Part shown: positions 1 through 5,399 of the stretch, piece after piece | Position numbering within the stretch: position 1 is the stretch's first letter | Layout: each line of letters opens with the position of its first letter | Source of the DNA: an uncultured Lachnospiraceae bacterium | Lineage (GTDB): Bacteria > Bacillota_A > Clostridia > Lachnospirales > Lachnospiraceae | Direction of reading: 5' to 3' | Length of the DNA stretch: 7,400 nt | NCBI GenBank assembly: GCA_902766415.1 | Contig: CACXDR010000152.1 | Coordinates: forward strand, 1-7,400 | Program-made: the position numbers and the translations under genes | Notes under the pieces: model-generated | The model's database searches: none | What the model saw: the letters and a program-made list of their open reading frames with translations, nothing else | What the model was told of the DNA's origin: nothing

Positions 1-407
1 AGATCTGCATGGGCGCAGACATGAACCAGACCGTCAAGGCGCTGGCAGAGGCTGAGGCATATCCGGGTCCGTCCCTGATCATCGCTTACGCACCGTGCAT
101 CAACCACGGCATCAAGAAGGGCATGAGCAAGGCTATGGACGAGGAGAAGCTGGCAGTGACCTCCGGTTACTGGAACAACTTCCGCTTCAACCCGGCTGCA
201 GAGAAGAAGTTCACGCTTGATTCCAAGGCTCCGGCAGGCGGATACCGCGACTTCCTGATGGGCGAGGTCCGTTACCTGTCCCTGATGCTGAAGAACCCGG
301 ATCGCGCGGAGAAGCTCTTCACGCAGAACGAGAAGGACGCTATGGAGCGTTACGACTACCTGAAGAGTCTCGTCGACCTCTACGACGGAACCAAGAAGGC
401 AGAGTAA
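1..407 (+). CDS. nifJ: Pyruvate:ferredoxin (flavodoxin) oxidoreductase, C-terminal fragment (5' end outside window)
   Basis: This is the last roughly 134 codons of PFOR, the cytoplasmic thiamine-diphosphate and iron-sulfur enzyme that turns pyruvate plus CoA into acetyl-CoA and CO2 while reducing ferredoxin. The open frame starts at the window edge (first whole codon at 3), so the ATG at 9 is internal and not a start. Directly visible are family signatures of the C-terminal TPP-binding domain: MGADMNQT, then PGPSLIIAYAPCINHG with its conserved cysteine, then GYWNNFRFNP, FTLDSK and a GEVRY stretch. The tail ends normally in a Lys/Glu-rich segment at a TAA stop, so the 3' end looks intact. Codon use is strongly biased to AAG, CTG and GTT/GTC, as expected for an abundant fermentation enzyme. 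A hairpin terminator follows 16 nt later. The family call is very secure; upstream domains cannot be judged. Confidence 0.95.
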   Translation, partial: ICMGADMNQTVKALAEAEAYPGPSLIIAYAPCINHGIKKGMSKAMDEEKLAVTSGYWNNFRFNPAAEKKFTLDSKAPAGGYRDFLMGEVRYLSLMLKNPDRAEKLFTQNEKDAMERYDYLKSLVDLYDGTKKAE

Positions 408-423
408 TTCCCCTGAATGAAAC

Positions 424-457
424 AAAAAAGCACCGGCCGCGAGGCCGGTGCTTTTTT
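424..457. terminator. Bidirectional intrinsic terminator between convergent genes
   Basis: A perfect 9-bp GC-rich stem (430-438 GCACCGGCC with 443-451) encloses a four-base loop, GCGA. Six A's precede it (424-429) and six T's follow it (452-457). Because the whole element is symmetrical, it shows a T-run after the hairpin on either strand. It lies 16 nt past the nifJ stop on the plus strand and 9 nt past the lipoprotein stop on the minus strand, so it can end transcription of both converging genes. Confidence 0.93.
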
Positions 458-466
458 GCTTTATAT

Positions 467-1321
467 TTACTTTGTCGCCATATCGTACTCGACGATCACG
501 TAGTCGCCCAGCGCGTGCGGCACCGGGATGGAGAAGAAGAGGGCGCCCTCGGACTCATAGCTGAAGGAATCCGGCCAGGTGACCGTCTTGCCGTCGCTTC
601 CCTTCTTCAGCGGGAAATCCGCCTTTTCAAGGCACTCCTTGTACTGGTCGATGGTCATGTCCGGCTGCCACTCGCGGAAGGCCTTCTCGATCCCGGGATC
701 CGCGTTCCTTAAGACCACGTCCTCGGCCAGCGCGTACGCTGCCATGGAGTAGGGATCCGCCGCGTCGTTCAGGCTCACGTCCTTCAGGGTCTTCGTATCC
801 ACGGTATTGGTATAGAAGAGATTGTTCGGATGCGCGCCCTTGTCCATCATGTAAGTGCCCTCATAGACCGCCGTGATGCGGCTCATGTCCGCGGAGACCA
901 CGGAGCACTTGATCTCAAGACTGTCCTTTTCCTGGTCGAGGGGCTCCTTAGAATCCGGGTAGTTCTCGAGGATGGAAAGAGCGTTCTCCTTAAGATGCGC
1001 GTTCAGCCTGTCCTGCAGCGCCGTATCGTCCATGCCGGACACCACCGGGTAGGAGATGGAGACGCTGTCCTTTTCATAGGTAGCGATCGAGGTCTTCAGC
1101 TTGATGCTGACGGGGTTTGCCGCCTCCGTCGGGGCCTCCGTGACGACGGCCGTCGTCTCGGGAGCTGCCGTCGTTTCCGGCTTTGCGGGCGCCGACGTTT
1201 CCGCGGCAGGGGTAGTCACCTCGATCGTTGTTTTCTTTTTCCCGCAGGATGCCATGAGAAGGGCGGCAGACGCAAGGAGAGTGATCGCCAGGATCTTTCC
1301 TGCCTGACCTGTTTTCCGCAT
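467..1321 (-). CDS. Predicted lipoprotein with DUF4163/DUF3298-like (RsiV/PdaC-type) extracellular domain
   Basis: This 284-residue protein is probably exported and lipid-anchored. Residues 1-25 form a signal peptide: basic MRKTGQAGK, a hydrophobic core, then a lipobox MASC with the lipidated Cys at 26. Residues 27-70 are a low-complexity Thr/Ala/Pro/Glu/Val linker, a typical flexible tether. From about residue 82 the body resembles DUF4163 followed by DUF3298: a strand ISYPVVSG (89-96), a helix rich in N/L/K, the segment YEGTYMMDKGAHPNN (153-167) with the GAHPN turn characteristic of this group, then DTKTLKDVSL. Related domains occur in B. subtilis RsiV (a lysozyme-sensing anti-sigma factor) and in PdaC. 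No sigma factor or deacetylase domain is present here, so ligand and role are unknown. The start is supported by GGAGGTG five bases upstream (1327-1333, minus strand). The gene stands alone and converges on nifJ. Domain naming is from recalled family patterns; the lipoprotein call is firmer. Confidence 0.82.
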   Translation of the reverse strand: MRKTGQAGKILAITLLASAALLMASCGKKKTTIEVTTPAAETSAPAKPETTAAPETTAVVTEAPTEAANPVSIKLKTSIATYEKDSVSISYPVVSGMDDTALQDRLNAHLKENALSILENYPDSKEPLDQEKDSLEIKCSVVSADMSRITAVYEGTYMMDKGAHPNNLFYTNTVDTKTLKDVSLNDAADPYSMAAYALAEDVVLRNADPGIEKAFREWQPDMTIDQYKECLEKADFPLKKGSDGKTVTWPDSFSYESEGALFFSIPVPHALGDYVIVEYDMATK

Positions 1322-1379
1322 ATAAACACCTCCGAATTATGATTATTTTTTATATGCCGGAGGGATCTCCGACAGCTTC

Positions 1380-1411
1380 AGTATATCGGAAAGACATCAA
1401 TGAGGTGTGAA
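1380..1411 (-). promoter_or_regulatory. Weak candidate promoter for the lipoprotein gene
   Basis: On the minus strand a TATACT box (1380-1385) lies about 46 nt upstream of the ribosome binding site. The best -35-like match is TTCACA (1406-1411), but the spacer is 20 nt, longer than the usual 16-18. An alternative TATAAA (1349-1354) has no recognisable -35. A short hairpin (CGGAG 1358-1362 with CTCCG 1367-1371) would fall in the 5' leader. This is only a candidate. Confidence 0.22.
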
Positions 1412-1465
1412 CAATTGTTGAACACTTTCTAAAGATGTGATGAAGGAACAGGGCAATATCTTTAC

Positions 1466-1494
1466 TTGTCCGCCTGTGCAAACTGTGATAAAAT
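1466..1494 (+). promoter_or_regulatory. Sigma-A-type promoter for the tRNA-Leu gene
   Basis: TTGTCC (1466-1471; 4 of 6 matches to TTGACA) is separated by exactly 17 bases from TAAAAT (1489-1494; 5 of 6 matches to TATAAT). Transcription would begin near 1500-1502, about 14 nt before the mature tRNA 5' end at 1515. This is the best promoter in the divergent intergenic region. It may also serve the downstream polA operon, since no other good promoter is seen before it. Confidence 0.65.
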
Positions 1495-1514
1495 CCATTA
1501 AGCAACAAACGAAG

Positions 1515-1597
1515 GCCGGCATGTCGGAATGGCAGACGATGCAGACTCAAAATCTGTTGTCCGTGAGGGCGTGCGGGTTCAAGTCCCGCTGCCGGCA
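1515..1597 (+). tRNA. tRNA-Leu, anticodon CAA (reads UUG)
   Basis: All arms can be folded by eye. The acceptor stem GCCGGCA (1515-1521) pairs with TGCCGGC (1590-1596), with discriminator A at 1597. The D-stem is TCG/CGA. The anticodon stem GCAGA (1541-1545) pairs with TCTGT (1553-1557) around loop CTCAAAA, giving anticodon CAA at 1548-1550. A long variable arm (stem GTCC/GGGC, loop GTGA) marks it as a class II tRNA, as required for leucine. The T-arm is GCGGG/CCCGC with loop TTCAAGT. The 3' CCA is not encoded (TTC follows), so it must be added by tRNA nucleotidyltransferase. The length of 83 nt without CCA is normal for tRNA-Leu. Confidence 0.97.
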
Positions 1598-1603
1598 TTC
1601 ACA

Positions 1604-1631
1604 AGCCGTGCTTTTAAAGCACGGCTCTTTT
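1604..1631 (+). terminator. Terminator-like hairpin after tRNA-Leu (possible attenuator)
   Basis: AGCCGTGC (1604-1611) pairs perfectly with GCACGGCT (1619-1626). The stem can extend by two A-T pairs into the TTTTAAA loop. It is followed by C and then only four T's (1628-1631). It sits 7 nt past the tRNA 3' end and 6 nt before the next gene's AGGAGG. The short T-run suggests incomplete termination, which would allow read-through into the operon. Confidence 0.75.
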
Positions 1632-1637
1632 GATTTC

Positions 1638-1643
1638 AGGAGG
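1638..1643 (+). promoter_or_regulatory. Ribosome binding site fixing the start of the zinc-finger gene
   Basis: A perfect AGGAGG lies 7 nt before the ATG at 1651. It falls downstream of the in-frame TTG at 1630, so the longer reading from 1630 is unlikely and 1651 is the start. Confidence 0.85.
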
Positions 1644-1650
1644 TCGTTTC

Positions 1651-1992
1651 ATGGACTGCAGGACTGCAGAGCAGAACATCACCCGCTTTATCCAGAAGGA
1701 GCTGTCGGATGAAGAGACCGAGGAGTTTCTGAACCATATCCGTTCCTGCGAGGAGTGCCGGCAGGAGATGGAGATGAATTACCTTTTCGTGGAGGGCATG
1801 CGCCTCCTTGACTCAAAGTCGGACGACTTTGACGTGAGGGGGACCATGGACCGCGCCGTCCGGGCCGCGTGGCAGCACCTGCGCGCGGTCAGGGTCATGA
1901 AGATCGCGCGGTATTCCATGACGACGCTTGTGCTCATGAGCCTCGCGCTCACGCTGCTCCTGGAGCTGAGGATCCTTTATTTTACGAACTGA
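1651..1992 (+). CDS. Small zf-HC2 (anti-sigma-like) zinc-finger membrane protein
   Basis: A 113-residue protein with two visible parts. The N-terminal half matches the putative zinc-finger (zf-HC2) domain of anti-sigma factors: Cys3, an ELSDEETEEFL helix, then the zinc motif H29-x3-C33-x2-C36 (HIRSCEEC). A charged middle segment (51-85) leads to one hydrophobic stretch at about residues 89-108, which would anchor it in the membrane with the zinc finger in the cytoplasm. There is no extracytoplasmic sensor domain after the membrane segment, so it is shorter than a full ZAS anti-sigma factor. No sigma factor gene lies next to it; instead polA starts 37 nt downstream. Its partner is therefore unknown, and it may bind something other than a sigma factor. 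The start is chosen from the AGGAGG at 1638. Family call good, function inferred only. Confidence 0.85.
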   Translation: MDCRTAEQNITRFIQKELSDEETEEFLNHIRSCEECRQEMEMNYLFVEGMRLLDSKSDDFDVRGTMDRAVRAAWQHLRAVRVMKIARYSMTTLVLMSLALTLLLELRILYFTN

Positions 1993-1994
1993 GC

Positions 1995-2017
1995 GCCGCG
2001 TCCATCCGCGGCCTTTT
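1995..2017 (+). terminator. GC hairpin with T-run just before polA (possible attenuator)
   Basis: GCCGCG (1995-2000) pairs with CGCGGC (2007-2012) around a six-base loop, followed by C and TTTT (2014-2017). It starts 3 nt after the zinc-finger stop and ends 2 nt before the polA GGAGG (2020-2024). The stem is short and the T-run is only four bases, so it is a weak terminator at best. It could tune expression between the two genes or protect an mRNA end. Confidence 0.4.
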
Positions 2018-2029
2018 ACGGAGGCAACT

Positions 2030-4783
2030 ATGGCAAAGCTTGTACTGATCGACGGGCACAGCATCCTGTTCCGCGCGTTTTACGGGACGCCGCCGCTGAC
2101 GAATTCCGCAGGTCTTCACACAAACGGCGTCTACGGGTTCCTTAATATCATGTTCAAGATCCTGGACGAGGAGAAGGCGGACTATCTCGCGGTCGCGTTC
2201 GACCTTCACGCGCCCACCTTCCGTCATGAAAAATATCCGGAATACAAGGGAAACCGGAGCCCCATGCCGGAGGAGCTGAAGGAACAGGTCCCGCTGATCC
2301 GCGAGGTCCTGTCCTCCATGAACATCCCGACAGTCTCCATGGAGGGCTTTGAGGCGGACGATATCCTCGGCACTATCGCAAAGCGCTGCCAGGGCGACGG
2401 TCTCGAGGTCTCGATCGTCTCCGGTGACCGCGACCTTCTGCAGCTTGCGGACACGCATATCCGCATCCGCATCCCGAAGACCTCCAGAGGGCAGACGACC
2501 GTCTATGATTATTATCCGGAGGACGTGAAGGAAGCCTACGGGGTCACACCGCAGGAATTCATCGACGTGAAAGCGCTCATGGGCGACGCGTCCGACAATA
2601 TTCCGGGCGTCCCGTCCATCGGTGAGAAGACCGCGACACAGATCATTACGACCTGGCATTCCATCGAAAACGCGCATGCGCATATCGACGAGATCCGTCC
2701 GCCACGCGCAAGGAAGGCGCTGGAGGAGCACTATGACATGGCGGAGTTCTCGAAATGGCTCGCGACCATCAGGACGGACGTACCGGTCGGTGTGACGCTC
2801 GAGGACATGACGCTGGGGAACCTCTACACGCCGGAAGCCTACGAGGAGATAAAGCGCCTTGAGTTCCGTTCCATGCTGAAGCGCTTTGACGAGAGCGCGC
2901 GGTCGGCAGGGAAGGAAGAAGGCCCGCAGTTTAAGATCATTACCCGCATCCCGGACGCGGCCCTTGCGCTGGAGGGCGTCCTTTCCGCGCACGCCGCCGG
3001 CATGCAGCTCACGGAGCGGGGCCTTTCCCTGTGCGCGGATCCCGCGGCCCCGCTGTTTTTCAGGATCCCCGGACCGGAGGAGATCAAGGCAGACGCTGAG
3101 ACTCTGCCTGAGGGCTGGGCAGAGGACGATGCAGGCAAAACCGCCGGTGATGCCCTGCCGGAGGGATGGGCAGAGGATGATGCCGGCAAAGCTGCCGGTG
3201 AGACTCTGCCGGAGGACCGGGCAGACGGAGCCGGCGTCACGTTCGCCGACGGGCTTACGGAGGCGTGGCTTACGGAGGCCGCCCGCCGCGTCGCGGAGAA
3301 CGTTGAAACGGTGTACTGCGTGGACCTTAAGCCCATGCTGCACAGGATCGGCACGGAGGAGCGGAGGAATCTCCTTGACCTCAGCATCGCCGCTTATCTC
3401 ATGAATCCCCTGAAGGACAGCTACCGGACGGACGACCTGGCGCGGGACTTCCTGGGGCTCACCATCCCCACCGCGAAGGAGGACGCAGAGAAATCAGCGA
3501 TGTATGCTTCCTTCGTGGCGCTCGGCTCAGGCCCCGTCCTGATGGACAGCCTGCGCGAGTCCGGCATGGAGAAGCTGTATCTTGAGACGGAGCTCCCGCT
3601 CTGCTACGCGCTGGCCGCCATGGAGGAGGCCGGCGTAAGGGTCGAGGGAGAGCGCCTTTCCGCGTTCGCGGAGGAGCTGAAAAAGGGGATCGCCGGCGCG
3701 GAGGAGGAGATCTACGCGGAGACCGGCGAGCGCTTCAACATCAATTCACCGAAGCAGCTGGGCGAGATCCTGTTTGAGAAGATGCTGCTTCCGTACGCGA
3801 AGAAGACGCGTAGCGGCTATTCCACGGCGGCGGACATCCTTGACAAGCTGGCCCCGGACTATCCGGTCGTCAGGCGCATCCTTGAGTACCGCGCGCTGTC
3901 GAAGCTGAACTCCACCTACGCGACCGGCCTTACGCAGTATATTTCAGAGGATTCCAGGATCCACGGGACCTTCAACCAGACCATCACGGCGACAGGCCGG
4001 ATCTCGTCCACGGAGCCGAACCTCCAGAATATCCCGATCCGGACGGAGATGGGAAGCCGCATCCGCGGCGTCTTCGTCCCCGAGGACGGGTATGTGTTTA
4101 TCGACGCGGACTACTCGCAGATCGAGCTCCGCGTGCTCGCGTCCCTTTCTGGGGATGAGAACCTGATCGAGGCGTACCGGCACGCGGTGGATATCCATGC
4201 GGTCACAGCCTCGCAGGTCTTCCACGTCCCGCTTGAGGAGGTCACGCCCGAGCGGAGAAGAAACGCGAAGGCGGTCAATTTCGGCGTGGTCTACGGCATC
4301 TCCGCGTTCGGCCTGTCCGAGGACCTGAGCATTTCCCGCGCGGAGGCGAAGGACTATATCAACAACTATTTCCGCACCTACCCGAAGGTGAAGGAGTACC
4401 TGGACCGCCAGATCAGGGAGGCGAGGGAGAACGGCTTCGTCACCACGATGTACGGCCGGCGCAGGCCTGTCCCGGAGCTGAAGAGCAGCAATTTCATGCA
4501 GCGGAATTTCGGGGAGCGCGTCGCCATGAACTCCCCGATCCAGGGGACCGCGGCCGACATCATGAAGATGGCCATGGTCGCGGTGAGAAGGAAGCTTCTC
4601 GAGGAGAAGCTTGACGCGAGGATCGTCCTGCAGATCCACGACGAGCTGCTCGTCGAGGCGCGGGAGGAGATCGCGGACCATGTACTTGACCTGGTAAGAG
4701 ACACCATGAAGCATGCCGCTGACCTGAAGGTCGACCTGGAGGTCGACGCGAAAAAGGGCAGGTCCTGGCTGGAGGCACACTGA
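2030..4783 (+). CDS. polA: DNA polymerase I with 5'-nuclease and proofreading-dead exonuclease domain
   Basis: Pol I fills repair gaps and removes RNA primers from Okazaki fragments in the cytoplasm. The 917 residues divide into three parts. Residues 1 to about 290 are the 5' nuclease: LIDGHSILFRAFYG near the start, FEADD, SGDRDLLQL, and GDASDNIPGVPSIGEK (185-200, helix-hairpin-helix). About 300-520 is the exonuclease-like domain. About 530-917 is the polymerase: motif A DYSQIELR with metal-binding D694, motif B RRNAKAVNFGVVYG with K747, F751 and Y755, and motif C HDE at 870-872. The exonuclease carboxylates are absent: no DxE of ExoI, DLKPM (432-436) in place of the ExoII Asp site, and YASFV (492-496) in place of YxxxD. 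Proofreading is therefore presumed lost, as in Bacillus-type Pol I. The length exceeds the usual 870-890 because of a repeat-bearing insert (residues about 357-402). GGAGG at 2020-2024 is 5 nt before the ATG. A second GGAGG near its 3' end serves coaE. Confidence 0.98.
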   Translation: MAKLVLIDGHSILFRAFYGTPPLTNSAGLHTNGVYGFLNIMFKILDEEKADYLAVAFDLHAPTFRHEKYPEYKGNRSPMPEELKEQVPLIREVLSSMNIPTVSMEGFEADDILGTIAKRCQGDGLEVSIVSGDRDLLQLADTHIRIRIPKTSRGQTTVYDYYPEDVKEAYGVTPQEFIDVKALMGDASDNIPGVPSIGEKTATQIITTWHSIENAHAHIDEIRPPRARKALEEHYDMAEFSKWLATIRTDVPVGVTLEDMTLGNLYTPEAYEEIKRLEFRSMLKRFDESARSAGKEEGPQFKIITRIPDAALALEGVLSAHAAGMQLTERGLSLCADPAAPLFFRIPGPEEIKADAETLPEGWAEDDAGKTAGDALPEGWAEDDAGKAAGETLPEDRADGAGVTFADGLTEAWLTEAARRVAENVETVYCVDLKPMLHRIGTEERRNLLDLSIAAYLMNPLKDSYRTDDLARDFLGLTIPTAKEDAEKSAMYASFVALGSGPVLMDSLRESGMEKLYLETELPLCYALAAMEEAGVRVEGERLSAFAEELKKGIAGAEEEIYAETGERFNINSPKQLGEILFEKMLLPYAKKTRSGYSTAADILDKLAPDYPVVRRILEYRALSKLNSTYATGLTQYISEDSRIHGTFNQTITATGRISSTEPNLQNIPIRTEMGSRIRGVFVPEDGYVFIDADYSQIELRVLASLSGDENLIEAYRHAVDIHAVTASQVFHVPLEEVTPERRRNAKAVNFGVVYGISAFGLSEDLSISRAEAKDYINNYFRTYPKVKEYLDRQIREARENGFVTTMYGRRRPVPELKSSNFMQRNFGERVAMNSPIQGTAADIMKMAMVAVRRKLLEEKLDARIVLQIHDELLVEAREEIADHVLDLVRDTMKHAADLKVDLEVDAKKGRSWLEAH
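3098..3235 (+). repeat. 51-bp in-frame tandem repeat inside polA (2 full copies plus a partial third)
   Basis: Unit 1 is 3098-3148 and unit 2 is 3149-3199; each is 17 codons. A shortened third unit covers 3200-3235. By my hand count the two full units match at 42 of 51 bases and 14 of 17 residues; both encode LPEGWAEDDAGK. Several differences are silent (CCT/CCG, GGC/GGA, GAC/GAT). Unit 3 opens like unit 1 (GAG ACT CTG) and continues like unit 2 (CCG GAG GA), then loses one codon. The encoded stretch is acidic and Gly/Ala-rich, residues 357-402 of Pol I, so probably a flexible surface loop of the degenerate exonuclease domain. It preserves the frame. Confidence 0.93.
3252..3279 (+). repeat. 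15-bp period micro-repeat in polA
   Basis: The 13-mer GGCTTACGGAGGC occurs at 3252-3264 and again at 3267-3279. It encodes LTEAW then LTEAA (Pol I residues 409-418). It lies 16 nt after the 51-bp repeat array and likewise keeps the frame. Confidence 0.85.
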
Positions 4784-4784
4784 T

Positions 4785-5399
4785 ATGATCCTTGGAATCT
4801 ACGGGGGCGTTGGCTCGGGAAAGAGCCTGGTCCTTGATTATCTCAGATCGGAATACGGGGCGGTGGTCATCGGGATGGATGAGACCGCGCACGATCTTTA
4901 CGAGCCCGGGAAAGCAGGCTGGAACGCGGCGGTGACGCTGCTGGGAAAGACCATCATCCGCGCGGACGGTACGCTTGACCGGACGGAGATGGCGCAGATC
5001 CTCTACGGGAACAAGGTCCTGCTCGAGCGCCTTGACATGGTGATCCACCCGCTGGTCTTCGACCGGGTGGAGGAGCTGGTGAACGAGGAGACGGAAAAGG
5101 CGCTTTCTGAGGGAAGGGAGCCGTTCGTCGTCGTCGAGACTGCGCTTCCCACGCGGGAAAGAAGTGACATCTATTCTGAAATATGGTATGTTTATACCCC
5201 GAAAGAAGTAAGGATCCGCAGGCTCAGGGAGAGCCGCGGCTATACCGAAGAGCGCGCGGAAAGCATCATGGCGAAGCAGCTCCCGGAGGAGGAATACCGG
5301 AAGCTCGCGACGCACGTCCTGAATAACGGAGGGACGCCCGCGGAGCTGTTCGGGCAGATCGACGCGCTTCTTTCAGGAAAGGTCGGAAAGAAGCAATGA
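4785..5399 (+). CDS. coaE: Dephospho-CoA kinase
   Basis: CoaE performs the last step of coenzyme A synthesis in the cytoplasm: ATP-dependent phosphorylation of the 3'-hydroxyl of dephospho-CoA. The 204 residues match the usual family length. Visible features are the Walker A loop GGVGSGKS (7-14), the acceptor-site Asp in GMDETAH (D32), DGTLDR (61-66) at the place of the family's DGxLdR, HP at 88-89, the Arg-rich lid RIRRLRESRG (143-152), the AKQ segment near 163-165, and VLNNGGT (178-184) near the C-terminus. The segment that normally reads DxPLLxE is VETALPTRE here (117-125), a mild divergence. The ATG lies 1 nt after the polA stop with GGAGG at 4771-4775 inside polA, and the TGA overlaps the next ATG (ATGA), so it is translationally coupled on both sides. 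polA next to coaE is a recurring bacterial arrangement. Confidence 0.94.
   Translation: MILGIYGGVGSGKSLVLDYLRSEYGAVVIGMDETAHDLYEPGKAGWNAAVTLLGKTIIRADGTLDRTEMAQILYGNKVLLERLDMVIHPLVFDRVEELVNEETEKALSEGREPFVVVETALPTRERSDIYSEIWYVYTPKEVRIRRLRESRGYTEERAESIMAKQLPEEEYRKLATHVLNNGGTPAELFGQIDALLSGKVGKKQ

Noticed and set aside
830..1342. 170-codon plus-strand frame over the lipoprotein gene
   Set aside because: Arg-rich shadow of the minus-strand lipoprotein, which has a signal peptide, lipobox and ribosome site supporting it.
1630..1650. TTG start at 1630 for the zinc-finger protein
   Set aside because: It would place the AGGAGG inside the coding region; the ATG at 1651 has ideal spacing.
1515..1650. 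Integration (att) site at the 3' end of tRNA-Leu
   Set aside because: No integrase gene and no repeated copy of the tRNA 3' end are seen in the window; the flanks are ordinary housekeeping genes.
1350..1712. Short frames on both strands crossing the tRNA gene
   Set aside because: They run through a fully foldable tRNA-Leu and its promoter, so they cannot be conserved coding sequence.
3098..3279. CRISPR-like array in polA
   Set aside because: The repeats are contiguous, in frame and without spacers, so they are a coding tandem repeat and not a CRISPR.
1982..3343. 453-codon open frame on the minus strand opposite polA
   Set aside because: It lies wholly antisense to the well-matched 5'-nuclease and exonuclease regions of PolA, is Arg/His/Leu-rich with no family resemblance, and is the kind of shadow frame that GC-rich coding DNA produces.
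3944..5315. Long minus-strand frames (278 and 251 codons) opposite polA and coaE
   Set aside because: Antisense shadows of strongly conserved polymerase motifs and of CoaE, with composition typical of reverse-complement reading and no convincing start signals.
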